A stretch of 64,000 bases of DNA, taken from NCBI GenBank assembly GCA_944362705.1, contig CALVTO010000003.1:85121-149120 (forward strand), given 5' to 3'. Positions 33,145 to 42,953 of the stretch are shown here, one piece after another (positions within the stretch are counted from its first letter, which is position 1; every line of letters starts with the position of its first letter). A program made the translations under genes and the position numbers. Source of the stretch: an uncultured Clostridia bacterium. GTDB taxonomy: Bacteria > Bacillota > Clostridia > Christensenellales > UBA1242. The notes beneath the pieces are model-generated. The model did not search any database. It saw nothing but the letters and a program-made list of their open reading frames with translations, and was not told the DNA's origin.

Positions 33145-35356
33145 GGAAAGTTCTTGCAATAACCTCTTTTTTATGGTTTTCACTTAATTTGTTAAAATTT
33201 ACCGCATACCCTGAAACACGTATAGTTAGCGTTGGGTATTTTTCAGGGTGATGCAAAGCATCTATTAACAATTCTCTGTTTAATACATTTACGTTGATAT
33301 GATGCGCATTTTGCACAAAATATCCATCTAATATTTGGACTAAATTGTTAATGCGTTGTTGCGCATCGGTTCCTAGTGCATTTGGCACAATGGAGAACGT
33401 ATTCGATACACCATCTTCACACACATCTTTATAAGGAATTTTTGCCACGGAGTTTAATGATGCCAATGCACCATTTTTATCACGCCCGTGCATTGGGTTC
33501 GCTCCTGGCGCAAAAGGTTCTCCTGCCTTACGTCCGTCTGGGGTGGTGCCTGTTTTTTTACCATACATAACGTTACTTGTTATGGTTAATGCGCTTAAAG
33601 TGTGCTTAGCACCTTTATATAACGGATGTTTTTTCAAGGCTTTAATAAAGGTTTTTACAATATCTACGGCAATGGCGTCTACCCTATCATCATCATTGCC
33701 AAAGCAAGGAAATTCGCCTTCGGTAACAAAGTCAACTGCCACCCCTTGTTCATTACGTACAGGTTTCACTTGAGCATATTTCATTGCTGAAAGCGAATCC
33801 GCGGCAACCGACAATCCTGCCATACCAAACGCCATTAAGCGTTCTACGTGGGTATCATGTAATGCCATTTGTCCACGTTCGTAAGCGTATTTATCGTGCA
33901 TATAGTGAATAATATTCATAGCATCTACATACACTTTCGCTACACGCTCTAACACTTGTTTATATGCTTTCCATACATCGGCGTAATGTAATATTTCGCC
34001 AGAAATAGGTTGTAACCCTTTAACAACTACTTTGCCCGATTTCTCATCTACACCACCATTGATAGCGTACAATAAAGATTTTGCTAAATTGCAACGCGCG
34101 CCAAAAAATTGCATTTGTTTGCCAAGTTTCATTGCGCTTACACAACAAGCAATGGCATAATCGTTGCCATATATAGGGCGCATAACATCATCGTTTTCAT
34201 ACTGAATGGCGTCGGTTAAAATAGAAATTTTTGCGCAATATTTTTTAAACGCACTTGGTAAGTTTTGCGACCATAAAACGGTTAAGTTTGGTTCAGGGCT
34301 AGACCCTAAGTTAATAAGCGAGTGTAAATAGCGGAAACTGTTTTTCGTTACTAAGCTCTTTTTGTCGGTTAACATACCACCCACGCTCTCAGTTACCCAA
34401 GTAGGGTCGCCTGCAAAAATTTCATCGTATTCTGGTGTGCGTAAGTGACGAACCAAACGTAATTTAATAATAAATTGGTCAACAAGTTCTTGTGCCTGTT
34501 GTTCCGTTAGCGTTCCTTCGGCTAAGTCACGTTCGATATAAATATCTAAAAACGTTGACGTACGGCCCAAACTCATAGCCGCGCCATTGTTCTCTTTTAC
34601 TGCTGCTAAGTAACCAAAGTATAACCACTGAAAGGCTTCTTGGGCATTTTTTGCCGGCGTAGAAATATCAAACCCATACGTTTTTGCCATAAGTTTTATT
34701 TCATTTAACGCTTTTATTTGTTCATTTACTTCTTCACGCAAGCGAATGTTTGCCTCTAGACTAACATCCGTTATGGCTAATAAATCTTTTTGTTTTTCTT
34801 CTATAAGTTTATCTATACCGTATAAAGCGACTCTGCGGTAATCGCCAATAATACGCCCGCGCCCGTAACTATCTGGTAAGCCTGTTAAAAGGCCCGCACT
34901 TCTTGCAGCACGTATTTCTGGCGTGTACGCATCAAACACGCCATCGTTGTGTGTTTTACGAAACTCTTTAAAATGCGCGTATATGCTTTTGTTAAGCGTT
35001 GCATGGTACGCTTCTAGCGATTTTTCCACCATACGCATGCCGCCGTATGGGTTAACAATACGTTTTAACGGCGCATCGGTTTGCAGTCCTACAACAACAT
35101 CATCTTGTTTACAAATATACCCTGCACCATACGAGTTAATACCTGAAATTTTGTTTAACTCAATATCTAGCACGCCTTTTTTGTTTTCTTTAACAAACAA
35201 TTTTTCACACGTAGCCCATACTTTTTTTGTCTTTTCAGTTGGCCCTTGTAAAAAAGATTCATCACCTTTATATTCTTTATAATTTTCTTTAATAAACGTA
35301 GCAACATCTATGGTTTGCTTCCATTTTTCACCTTTAAAATTTTTCCAAGCTTCCAT
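33131..35356 (-). CDS. pflB: Formate C-acetyltransferase (pyruvate formate-lyase)
   Basis: A 741-residue glycyl-radical enzyme that converts pyruvate and CoA to acetyl-CoA and formate during anaerobic fermentation. The catalytic Cys-Cys pair sits in [14 protein letters not shown] (~residues 395-408), and the C-terminal glycyl-radical loop is [15 protein letters not shown]. The N-terminus [12 protein letters not shown] and [13 protein letters not shown] are typical. Activated by PflA, encoded just downstream. Oxygen would cleave the radical protein, so it implies an anaerobic niche. Ribosome binding site AAGGAG. Confidence 0.97.
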   Translation of the reverse strand: MEAWKNFKGEKWKQTIDVATFIKENYKEYKGDESFLQGPTEKTKKVWATCEKLFVKENKKGVLDIELNKISGINSYGAGYICKQDDVVVGLQTDAPLKRIVNPYGGMRMVEKSLEAYHATLNKSIYAHFKEFRKTHNDGVFDAYTPEIRAARSAGLLTGLPDSYGRGRIIGDYRRVALYGIDKLIEEKQKDLLAITDVSLEANIRLREEVNEQIKALNEIKLMAKTYGFDISTPAKNAQEAFQWLYFGYLAAVKENNGAAMSLGRTSTFLDIYIERDLAEGTLTEQQAQELVDQFIIKLRLVRHLRTPEYDEIFAGDPTWVTESVGGMLTDKKSLVTKNSFRYLHSLINLGSSPEPNLTVLWSQNLPSAFKKYCAKISILTDAIQYENDDVMRPIYGNDYAIACCVSAMKLGKQMQFFGARCNLAKSLLYAINGGVDEKSGKVVVKGLQPISGEILHYADVWKAYKQVLERVAKVYVDAMNIIHYMHDKYAYERGQMALHDTHVERLMAFGMAGLSVAADSLSAMKYAQVKPVRNEQGVAVDFVTEGEFPCFGNDDDRVDAIAVDIVKTFIKALKKHPLYKGAKHTLSALTITSNVMYGKKTGTTPDGRKAGEPFAPGANPMHGRDKNGALASLNSVAKIPYKDVCEDGVSNTFSIVPNALGTDAQQRINNLVQILDGYFVQNAHHINVNVLNRELLIDALHHPEKYPTLTIRVSGYAVNFNKLSENHKKEVIARTFHEKM

Positions 35357-35366
35357 GTTTTTCTCC

Positions 35367-35444
35367 TTATTTTATAATTTTGCCCTGCAAGTTACAAATG
35401 TAACACCAAGGAAATATGGCTTGAATTGTTTGCTGTAAGTTCAT
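35367..35444 (-). CDS. Possible 25-residue peptide with CxxC between DUF1846 and pflB genes
   Basis: A short frame starts with ATG 35444, preceded by a full AAGGAG eight bases upstream, and stops at 35367, ten bases before the pflB ribosome binding site region ends. The peptide contains [10 protein letters not shown], a CxxC pair that could bind iron or zinc. It lies exactly between two co-directional genes of the fermentation cluster. The strong ribosome binding site argues for translation. It may be a small protein, a leader peptide controlling pflB, or noise. Confidence 0.45.
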   Translation of the reverse strand: MNLQQTIQAIFPWCYICNLQGKIIK

Positions 35445-35454
35445 GCCTTTCTCC

Positions 35455-36939
35455 TTACATGTTGTATAAAGATTGATTGAAATATTTTGGCTCGCAAGTT
35501 ATATGCACGCCTAATTTTTTCCAAGCCATTTCTTCTTTGCTAGACAACATGTAAGAAGCATGTGCCTCGGCATTCGATATTTCTTTCAGTGCTTCCAGCG
35601 CTTGTCTTGCTTGCGGTACACGCACAGAAGTAACAGCAAGCGCCATAAGCGCATCTTCCATATCTAAAGCCATGCCTGGCAAGCCTGATATCGTTTCGCG
35701 TAAACTTCGAATAGATTGCAACACTTCTTCATCAATAATATCTTCATTGTCCTGAATATTGGATAGTGTTTTTAATGCATTTAAAAGAGCCGTAGCGCTT
35801 GCGGTAAATACATCTTTTTGCTTACCCGTAACTACCTCACCCGATGGCAATTCTATAGCCACGGCATGTATTTGTTTCGCTTCTGTTAAACGCCTGCAAG
35901 CAGCCACACACGGAACATCTTGTGGTTGCACATCGGATTCTGAGAGCAAAAACTGCATACGGTTCCATGTTTCTTCCGTGGCATTTCCCTTTAAGTAATC
36001 ACACTCTGTATGGAAATAACGTCGTACAATTTCCCTAGAAGCCGCTTCCCGAACCACTGCATCGTCGGTAATCGCAAAACCCACCATATTTACGCCCATA
36101 TCTGTAGGCGAAGCGTAAGGCGCGCCTCCGGTTATTTTACGTAAAATATTTTTTAATACCGGAAAGGCTTCAATGTCTCGGTTATAGTTAATAGAAAGTT
36201 TGCCATATGTTTCAAAATAAAATGGGTCTAGTTGGTTTACATCTTGTAAATCTGCCGTAGCGGCTTCGTAAGCTAAATTTACAGGGTGTTTTAGTGGTAA
36301 GTTCCAAACTGGAAATGTTTCAAATTTAGCATACCCTGCTTGCACACCGCGTTTGTACTCGTGGTATAACTGACTCATACATGTTGCAAGTTTACCGCTC
36401 GATGGCCCCGGTGCCGTAACCACAACCAAAGGTTTTGTGGTTACTATATAAGGGTTCGCCCCATACCCTTCGTCGGAAACAATGGTGTTTACATCACTCG
36501 GGTACCCCTTCGTATACGTATGAAAGTATACATTTTCCCCGCGCTTTTTAAGCATGTTGGCAAATTTCTCTGCGCTGGGCTGTCCTTTAAAAAGAGTGAT
36601 AACAATGCTCGACACATATAAACCTAACCCTCTAAGTTTATCCACAAGGCGCAACACTTCGTTATCATAACTAATACCAAAATCTGCACGAATTTTATTC
36701 TTTTCAATATCGCGCGCACTAATGCAAAATACAATTTCCGCTTTATCTTTTAATTTTAATAATAATTTAGTTTTAATGTTTGGGTCAAACCCTGGCAAAA
36801 CACGTGACGCGTGTAAATCATCAAATAATTTACCGCCAAACTCCAAATAAAGTTTATTATGAAAGGTTTCAATTCTTTTTAAAATGTTTTGACTTTGTTT
36901 TTCTAAGTATAGTTGATTATCGAATCCTACTTTGTTCAT
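35455..36939 (-). CDS. DUF1846 domain protein
   Basis: A 494-residue protein of the DUF1846 family, widespread in anaerobic Bacillota and of unknown biochemical function. Typical segments are MNKVGFDNQLYLEKQSQNIL, SARDIEKNKIRADFGISYDN, VVVTAPGPSSGKLATCMSQL (a P-loop-like nucleotide-binding loop near residue 175) and GGAPYASPTDMGVNMVGFAI. Length is normal. It heads the cluster with the 25-codon ORF, pflB and pflA, with TATACT and TAAGGAG upstream of its ATG. Association with PFL suggests a metabolic or radical-enzyme related role, but that is inference. Confidence 0.9.
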   Translation of the reverse strand: MNKVGFDNQLYLEKQSQNILKRIETFHNKLYLEFGGKLFDDLHASRVLPGFDPNIKTKLLLKLKDKAEIVFCISARDIEKNKIRADFGISYDNEVLRLVDKLRGLGLYVSSIVITLFKGQPSAEKFANMLKKRGENVYFHTYTKGYPSDVNTIVSDEGYGANPYIVTTKPLVVVTAPGPSSGKLATCMSQLYHEYKRGVQAGYAKFETFPVWNLPLKHPVNLAYEAATADLQDVNQLDPFYFETYGKLSINYNRDIEAFPVLKNILRKITGGAPYASPTDMGVNMVGFAITDDAVVREAASREIVRRYFHTECDYLKGNATEETWNRMQFLLSESDVQPQDVPCVAACRRLTEAKQIHAVAIELPSGEVVTGKQKDVFTASATALLNALKTLSNIQDNEDIIDEEVLQSIRSLRETISGLPGMALDMEDALMALAVTSVRVPQARQALEALKEISNAEAHASYMLSSKEEMAWKKLGVHITCEPKYFNQSLYNM

Positions 36940-37011
36940 GTTTTGTTCCGCTCCTTACCTTTTTAGTATACATAAATAGGTAAAAATAATCTATTATTTA
37001 TCATAGAAAAT

Positions 37012-37043
37012 AAAAAAAAGAAAGGAGAAATCTCCTTTCTTTT
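37012..37043 (-). terminator. Terminator of DUF11 gene
   Basis: AAAAGAAAGGAGA (37016-37028) and TCTCCTTTCTTTT (37031-37043) are perfect inverted repeats. Read leftward the hairpin is followed by T residues, 16 bp after the stop at 37059. Confidence 0.82.
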
Positions 37044-37058
37044 TATATATATATTTAC

Positions 37059-37928
37059 TTATTCCGCTTGCGTTAATTTACCCGTAATGGTTACTACCGT
37101 AACCCCGCCACCGCTAGAAGAAATTGCTGGTACCGTAATACCACCCGCCACCGAAGCATTAGGTAATGTAAGCGTGTTGGTAGAGGCATCTACGGTATAC
37201 ATACTAGACGTAAATTCTTTAACGGTTGTGCCTGTAACACTAACAATTTTCGTGATTTTAAAGTATTTTGGCAGTTCATCCGTTAGCACAACATTTTTCG
37301 CATCTAACTGGCCACTATTTGTTAAAGTAAATGTATAGGTAAATTCTTCACCTACAACCACTTCATTAGAACTAATGCTTTTAAATATGGTAACATTTGC
37401 ATACTCTTCCAATGGAAGTATTGAACAAGGGTTAGGAACAACGCTAATTTTCTTTTCTCCAGTCTCTGTAGCCGAAGCGCAAATATGCGCACAGTTAATT
37501 AATTTAGAAACGCTAGAATCTAAGTTATCCACAACTCTTGCGCCGTAAATAAAAATTGCTGTTTCGCCAGGAGCTAATGGCTCGCCTAAAACAACAACCA
37601 ATGGAGACGTTGATGTTGGCGTTACTTTTTGAACATCGCCATTGTATATAACGTACACAGCATCGCTGTTTACATATAATTTACCGTCTGCAAGGTTATC
37701 GGAAAGCGTAACTTGAAAAACAGAGTTTTCGCCAATATTTTTTACACGCACCATATAGGTAACACAACCACCCGCGCGAAATGATGGTTGTACAGAATAT
37801 TTTTCACCCTCTAACTCGTACAATTCTCGAACATTGGCCACCACCACATTTGATATAGCATTCGATGATGTACGAGCCCCTTCATACGTATACTTAATAC
37901 TCGCTTTATTTTGAATCTCTTGTAACAT
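37059..37928 (-). CDS. DUF11 repeat protein
   Basis: A 289-residue protein made of two beta-rich DUF11-type repeats (about 45-160 and 180-289). The second shows the classic VTIFKSISSNEVVVGEEFTY, TNSGQLDAKNVVLTDELP and TVVTITGKL pattern. The N-terminus MLQEIQNKASIKYTYEGART resembles the start of many clostridial DUF11 proteins. No signal peptide or anchor is visible, which is odd for a domain usually found on surface proteins. AAAGGAGG lies before the ATG. Single-gene unit. Function unknown; possibly structural. Confidence 0.82.
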   Translation of the reverse strand: MLQEIQNKASIKYTYEGARTSSNAISNVVVANVRELYELEGEKYSVQPSFRAGGCVTYMVRVKNIGENSVFQVTLSDNLADGKLYVNSDAVYVIYNGDVQKVTPTSTSPLVVVLGEPLAPGETAIFIYGARVVDNLDSSVSKLINCAHICASATETGEKKISVVPNPCSILPLEEYANVTIFKSISSNEVVVGEEFTYTFTLTNSGQLDAKNVVLTDELPKYFKITKIVSVTGTTVKEFTSSMYTVDASTNTLTLPNASVAGGITVPAISSSGGGVTVVTITGKLTQAE

Positions 37929-38004
37929 ACGTCCTCCTTTTCATTTTCGAGCAAAACTATGCTCATTGTTACTATATGAAAAGAACGTATTTTTGTTACA
38001 ACTT

Positions 38005-39522
38005 CTACATAATTTCATTTAATTGCCAAGCAGTTACTTGCATTTGTTTATACAACAACACCCATCCGCCTACACACGTAACTAAGGTAATAACTGTTAA
38101 AGGAATCCATAAAGGCATAAGGTACATAGCGCCAATGCATACGCCTAACACAACGCCTAAAAATGCAAAACAAGTAAGTGTATGGTACAAAACCGCACTG
38201 CTTTGCTTAACCACTTGAATTTCGTTGGTGTAAGAAAATGTGTAAAACCTTTTTGCTAAAAACAAAGCATACCCCGTTACCAATACACTAAACCCTAGGG
38301 AAAACAAAAGTAGAAGTAGCCATTCATACCAAACAAAATGCATAAGAATGCCACAAAGAAAAGACCCAACTATAGCAAACGGCAACATAATACATAATTG
38401 TAAAGCGACTTTACTTTGTATATAAGTTTTTGTAGAAATAGGCAAACTTTTTATTATGTAAAACGCATTACCTTCTAACGAAAACGTAACCGCCAGCGGG
38501 CTGTTCATCCCTAGCATAGCAATCGCTAAGCAAAAGGCACCCAACACACTAAACCCCATATTTTGCACACCTGCAAAATATAAAACAACAGGCATACAAA
38601 TATAAAACACAAACCCTAAACAACTATTTAACAAATATCCAGCCGAAGAAGTTAACCGTTGCCATTCTTTTTTCAACAATGCCTGAAATTGCGTACGTTC
38701 ATGCAGGTTTACGGGTTTTGCGTGTTTTGCTTTAGGTGTTCGATGAAAACGTTCGTAAAGCTTGCTATAATATTTTGAAATGCATAACAATAAAACAACA
38801 AACGGAAAAATAGAAATAGCCCAAAACGCAAAAACGGAGCCCCAAGAAACAAAGGCAACACTTTGTACAATCCATGTAAAAAAGAAAATGTTTGGTAACG
38901 TTATACTTCCTTGTCCAAAACCACTGTACAAAAGTACCATAGCCACCATAACAAGCGCAATAACAATACCTCGAATAACACGAAATACTTTGCTATTCGA
39001 GCCTATAAGCCCAATGCATAAAGCAAAAAGTTCGCCAAAAGTAATAGGTAATAGCGGTAAAGCAAGCAATATGATTATTGCTATAAGCACTTGTAAAAAC
39101 GTAATAGGCGTTACAATACAATACACCACAAGGTAAGGCGCGTAAAACATAAGTACATATATATAGTACCATATACACTGTGTAAAAATGCGCGCAAAAC
39201 AAACGGTACTTGTTTTGATAGGCATGCTCGCAAGTAACTCATAATCGGTTGCAGAAAACAACATATGGTGTAGTCCAAAAAAAGACAAAACAAACACGAG
39301 TATTGTGGTTGGTAAAGCGCCCGTAATCAGCAACCCATACGTAGGCATTTGATTTTGCAAATATAGTTGCGCCTGACCCCACGCACCTAAAGCCATAGCC
39401 GCAATGACATAGGCAAAAACAAAAACAAATAAAATAATAAGTCCAGCGTTACTTTTTTTAGATTTAGAAAAAGAACTTTGGAATAAACTCTGAAAATTGA
39501 TTTTAACTAAACGAAAAAACAT
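38005..39522 (-). CDS. ABC exporter permease
   Basis: A 505-residue membrane protein with about 12 hydrophobic segments, starting MFFRLVKINFQSLF and including SATDYELLASMPIKTSTVCF, a pattern shared by ABC-2-like permeases paired with CcmA-type ATPases. The middle loop (residues ~255-290) is Lys/His-rich and cytoplasmic. Its start follows the ATPase stop directly, so the two form one transporter. Cargo is not evident. Family by eye: large putative ABC exporter permease. Confidence 0.82.
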   Translation of the reverse strand: MFFRLVKINFQSLFQSSFSKSKKSNAGLIILFVFVFAYVIAAMALGAWGQAQLYLQNQMPTYGLLITGALPTTILVFVLSFFGLHHMLFSATDYELLASMPIKTSTVCFARIFTQCIWYYIYVLMFYAPYLVVYCIVTPITFLQVLIAIIILLALPLLPITFGELFALCIGLIGSNSKVFRVIRGIVIALVMVAMVLLYSGFGQGSITLPNIFFFTWIVQSVAFVSWGSVFAFWAISIFPFVVLLLCISKYYSKLYERFHRTPKAKHAKPVNLHERTQFQALLKKEWQRLTSSAGYLLNSCLGFVFYICMPVVLYFAGVQNMGFSVLGAFCLAIAMLGMNSPLAVTFSLEGNAFYIIKSLPISTKTYIQSKVALQLCIMLPFAIVGSFLCGILMHFVWYEWLLLLLFSLGFSVLVTGYALFLAKRFYTFSYTNEIQVVKQSSAVLYHTLTCFAFLGVVLGVCIGAMYLMPLWIPLTVITLVTCVGGWVLLYKQMQVTAWQLNEIM

Positions 39523-40230
39523 CTATTCGTCCTCTTCTAAAAAAACGTCTTCTAAAGAAGCATTGCCTACAATATCTTTCATAGCCCCTTGAGAAATAAT
39601 TTCTCCATCTTTAATGATCGCTACTTTATTGCAAAGCTTTTCCGCAGTTTCTAGTACATGTGTAGAAAAGAAGATAATGCCACCTTTTTTACAAAAATCA
39701 TGCATATAATCACGCGTTATTTTTGCAGCTTTTGGGTCTAACCCCACAAAAGGCTCATCTAAAATAAGAAGTTTAGGGTGATGTAAAAAAGCGGTTAAAA
39801 GCACAAGTTTTTGACGCATACCATGAGAATATTCTTTCACTTTGCTTTGCAGGGCATCATATATTTCATACGCCTTAGCCATGGCTTCCATTTCTTGTTG
39901 CACACTTTGCAAAGAAACACCATAGCAAGACAATATAAATGAAATGTAATCCACACCCGTCATAAACGGATACATATCTGGGTTATCTGGCACATACGCC
40001 ATGCATTGTTTGGCTTCTAAACTTTGCTTAGAAATATCTTTTCCAAATACGCGAATTTGCCCCGATTCAAAATTTAAAATACCTGCAATACATTTAATAA
40101 GTGTAGATTTACCTGCACCATTGTGACCAATAAAAGCAAATAAATCGCCTTCTTGCACGCATAAAGAGATGCCTTTAAGCACCTCTTCACCTTTTTTATA
40201 ACTTTTTTTCACATTAAGTATTTCTAACAT
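39523..40230 (-). CDS. ABC transporter ATP-binding protein
   Basis: A 235-residue ATPase. Walker A GHNGAGKST, Q-loop region MAYVPDNPDMYPFMTG (where the usual Gln is Asp/Asn-rich), signature YSHGMRQKL (a YSxGM variant of LSGGQ) and Walker B LLILDEPFVGLDP are all visible, plus the His switch FFSTHVLE. It energises the permease encoded immediately downstream. Ribosome binding site AGGGAATGT is weak but lies at the end of the upstream gene. A CcmA/NatA-like export ATPase. Confidence 0.93.
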   Translation of the reverse strand: MLEILNVKKSYKKGEEVLKGISLCVQEGDLFAFIGHNGAGKSTLIKCIAGILNFESGQIRVFGKDISKQSLEAKQCMAYVPDNPDMYPFMTGVDYISFILSCYGVSLQSVQQEMEAMAKAYEIYDALQSKVKEYSHGMRQKLVLLTAFLHHPKLLILDEPFVGLDPKAAKITRDYMHDFCKKGGIIFFSTHVLETAEKLCNKVAIIKDGEIISQGAMKDIVGNASLEDVFLEEDE

Positions 40231-40237
40231 ACATTCC

Positions 40238-40669
40238 CTATCTTAAAATAACATTTATGGTGGTACTTTCTACAATTTGCCCTTCAACAAGCACAATTTG
40301 TGCGCCATGCTCTAAAGACTTTAACGCTCCGTCTATACGTAAGTTAAAGTTTTTTACTGTATCGTCGGCAGACAAAACCGTATATGTACCAGGGCGAATC
40401 GCATATTTCCCCTTCGATTTTTTTACCGTGTAAGCCGTTTGTTGCGCTAAAATTTTATCGCTTGGCTGGTACGAAACTAAAACATTACCCTGTTTATCTT
40501 CCGATTTTGTGCTAACCGTATACCTTACGCCATTTTTTACTTTAATATTCTTTTTCTTTTGCCATTCACGTACAAAAATAACAATAGCACCCACAAGAAA
40601 AATAACACCAATAACGGCCATAATAATATATGCCACTTGTTCATCGGTTAAAGCTGCCAAAAACTGCAT
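40238..40669 (-). CDS. Small membrane-anchored hypothetical protein
   Basis: A 143-residue protein with one N-terminal membrane helix (YIIMAVIGVIFLVGAIVIFV, residues ~14-33), a basic stop-transfer segment (REWQKKKNIKVK) and a beta-rich soluble domain. Topology by the positive-inside rule would put the C-terminal domain in the cytoplasm. I recognise no family. First gene of the ABC exporter operon, with AGGGAGG and a TTGTCA/TATACT promoter (40721-40693) upstream, so it may be an accessory subunit. Confidence 0.75.
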   Translation of the reverse strand: MQFLAALTDEQVAYIIMAVIGVIFLVGAIVIFVREWQKKKNIKVKNGVRYTVSTKSEDKQGNVLVSYQPSDKILAQQTAYTVKKSKGKYAIRPGTYTVLSADDTVKNFNLRIDGALKSLEHGAQIVLVEGQIVESTTINVILR

Positions 40670-40692
40670 AAGCCACCTCCCTAGTTACTGTA

Positions 40693-40721
40693 AGTATAGC
40701 ACAAACCCTTGTTTTTGACAA
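40693..40721 (-). promoter_or_regulatory. Promoter of ABC exporter operon
   Basis: On the minus strand TTGTCA (40721-40716), 17 bp, TATACT (40698-40693), ~25 bp upstream of the ATG at 40669. Confidence 0.75.
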
Positions 40722-40736
40722 CCATTCCTTATCATC

Positions 40737-40766
40737 TTGCGATATTGTTTACGTTTATGCTATACT
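40737..40766 (+). promoter_or_regulatory. Promoter of U32 gene giving a leaderless mRNA
   Basis: TTGCGA (40737-40742), 18 bp, TATACT (40761-40766). The start codon begins only 7 bp after the -10 box, at the expected transcription start, and no Shine-Dalgarno is present. Confidence 0.6.
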
Positions 40767-40772
40767 TAGCGT

Positions 40773-42902
40773 ATGAAAGTAGAAATTTTAGCTCCAGTAG
40801 GAAGTATAGAGAGTTTATACACAGCCATTGCTCACGGCGCCAACGCTGTATATTTAGGGTTACCTAAATTTCAGGCGCGCGCCAAAGCGCAAGATTTTAC
40901 GTATGAAAATTTACAATCATATGTTGCTTTTGCGCACGCCTTTAACGTAAAGGTTTACCTTACGTTAAACACCTTGGTTACCAATGAAGAATGGCCTGAA
41001 TTATTGCAAACCATAGATATTGCCATGCAAGCAGGAATAGACGCCTTTATATTGCAAGACTTAGGCGTAGCTTACACCATTAAAACAAGGTACCCGCAAG
41101 CTGTATTGCATGCCAGCACGCAAATGGGTATTAACAATGTATACGGCGCAAAAATCGCAGAAAAATTAGGGTTTCAGCGTGTGGTGCTTGCCCGCGAAAC
41201 CACACTTGAAGATATTCGCGCCATAAAAGAACAGACGCAATTAGAAATTGAATATTTTGTTCAAGGCGCGCTTTGCGTGGCGTATTCTGGCAACTGTTAT
41301 CTTTCCTCTTTAACCAACGGTTGTAGCGGAAACCGCGGTATGTGCAAACAGCTATGCCGTTTACCGCTTACCGCCATAAACGATACTTTAACACAAAATG
41401 GATATTTTTTATCTACAACCGACCTGTCTTTGCAAAAACATTTAAAAGAAGTAATAGATGCAGGCGTTTGCTCTTTAAAAATTGAAGGCCGCTTACGTCG
41501 TCCTGCCTATGTTGCAGAAGCTGTGCGTACTTATCGCGCCATGGTCGACCACAACTTCACCATGCAACCAAATAACCTACAAAAATGCTTTTACCGCGGA
41601 ACATACAACGATGGCGCATACTTATTCCCTAACACACAACGCCAAAATATAATTAACCCTTTATTTGCCAACCACCGAGGGATTTCCATTGGCAAAGTGT
41701 TAAAAGTTGTACCGTTTAAAAATATATATAAAATTTTTATACAAAGCGACACACCGATTGTAACAGGCGACGGTTTAAAATGCGTTTATGGCAAAAATGA
41801 ATGCAGTTTCGGCGTAGGCAATGTGCAAAAAGAGCAAGAAAATTACGTTGTTTTCTCAAATACACAACCAAAACCAAACGCCGAAGTTTTCAAAATTTTA
41901 GACGCAGAGTTTGAAAAAGCACTTTTAGCCAAAAAACCCACACTTAGCGTTAACTTACATCTTACCATACGCCCGCAACAACCGTTGCAGGCCACACTGC
42001 AGTGTAACCAACACACAGTTGCGCGAATTTCTTCTTTTGTTGCGCAAACAGCGCAAACGGCGCCCTTAACCAAAGACCAAGTAACTACCATTTTTAGCAA
42101 AACCGACACTTTTCCGTTTAACGTTACTATAACGGTACATATGGAACCTTTTTTCGCACCAAAAGCACTTTTAAATGCTTTCCGCAGAGACCTTTTTGCG
42201 TCTCTTTGGAAAGAGCTTACAACAATAACCCCACCAAGCGCCTTAACCACACCGTTACAAACATACACCCCACCAACTTGCATGCAAACATTTTTCTTAA
42301 CAAATCAACAAAAAGTGCCTAAACAAACCAACGAAACATATATTTACGCACCAAGCACATATTCTCTCGAAAACGTTCTTTCTTTTGCCAAAGAACATAA
42401 AACCTTTATCTTATGGCTACCTGTTATTTGCAATGGCAAAGATATGTTTTTATTACAACACATTATAAAAGAACTTTCTCCACAAAACGTACAGCTTGTG
42501 GTAAACAACATAGGACAACTAACCTTTGCAAATACCTTTACTTGTATTGCTGGACCATTTTTAAACGTAAGCAATAATTACACAGCGTTTGTTTTACAGC
42601 AAAACAACGTGCAGCAGTTTGTGCGAAGTTTTGAACCTATATTTGCTTCCGTTAAAGGCGGACTAACCTACACAGGCAATGTTCCCGTTATGCAATTTGC
42701 GCACTGCCCATGGCAAGCCCTATACCGCACCGATTGTAAACATTGTTCTTATTTTTCTAAACCACTTATTTACAAACTATCCCATCACATTACTTTACAA
42801 ATTCGAAGAATACAACTTTCTAAATGTTATGCCGAAGCCGTGTGGCTAGAAGCACCGAAAAACTCGTCAAAAAATGACAATATTATAGATATTCGAACAT
42901 AA
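40773..42902 (+). CDS. U32 peptidase-family protein, RlhA/TrhP-like RNA hydroxylation factor
   Basis: A 709-residue member of the U32 family with an added C-terminal region, as in E. coli RlhA (YdcP), which is needed for 23S rRNA C2501 hydroxylation. Typical stretches: EILAPVGSIESLYTAIAHGA, ASTQMGINNVYGAKIAEKLG and VQGALCVAYSGNCYLSSLTN followed by CSGNRGMCKQLCR (Cys residues that bind an Fe-S cluster). A further CKHC lies near the end. TrhP-type proteins are shorter (~400-450), so RlhA is the closer match by length. Translation appears leaderless. The exact RNA target is inferred. Confidence 0.88.
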   Translation: MKVEILAPVGSIESLYTAIAHGANAVYLGLPKFQARAKAQDFTYENLQSYVAFAHAFNVKVYLTLNTLVTNEEWPELLQTIDIAMQAGIDAFILQDLGVAYTIKTRYPQAVLHASTQMGINNVYGAKIAEKLGFQRVVLARETTLEDIRAIKEQTQLEIEYFVQGALCVAYSGNCYLSSLTNGCSGNRGMCKQLCRLPLTAINDTLTQNGYFLSTTDLSLQKHLKEVIDAGVCSLKIEGRLRRPAYVAEAVRTYRAMVDHNFTMQPNNLQKCFYRGTYNDGAYLFPNTQRQNIINPLFANHRGISIGKVLKVVPFKNIYKIFIQSDTPIVTGDGLKCVYGKNECSFGVGNVQKEQENYVVFSNTQPKPNAEVFKILDAEFEKALLAKKPTLSVNLHLTIRPQQPLQATLQCNQHTVARISSFVAQTAQTAPLTKDQVTTIFSKTDTFPFNVTITVHMEPFFAPKALLNAFRRDLFASLWKELTTITPPSALTTPLQTYTPPTCMQTFFLTNQQKVPKQTNETYIYAPSTYSLENVLSFAKEHKTFILWLPVICNGKDMFLLQHIIKELSPQNVQLVVNNIGQLTFANTFTCIAGPFLNVSNNYTAFVLQQNNVQQFVRSFEPIFASVKGGLTYTGNVPVMQFAHCPWQALYRTDCKHCSYFSKPLIYKLSHHITLQIRRIQLSKCYAEAVWLEAPKNSSKNDNIIDIRT

Positions 42903-42915
42903 TGGTATAAAAAAA

Positions 42916-42946
42916 CCTCGCTTGCACACAATAAACACAAGCGAGG
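42916..42946 (+). promoter_or_regulatory. Hairpin sequestering the ribosome binding site of GH18-like gene
   Basis: CCTCGCTTG (42916-42924) is the exact complement of CAAGCGAGG (42938-42946). The GAGG that serves as Shine-Dalgarno of the next gene (ATG at 42954) is locked inside the 3' arm. No T run follows, so it is not a terminator. It could limit translation until melted or bound. Confidence 0.6.
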
Positions 42947-42953
42947 CATAATT

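Noticed and set aside
42844..42946. Intrinsic terminator after the U32 gene
   Set aside because: The 42916-42946 hairpin is not followed by a T run and overlaps the ribosome binding site of the next gene, so a translation-control role fits better.
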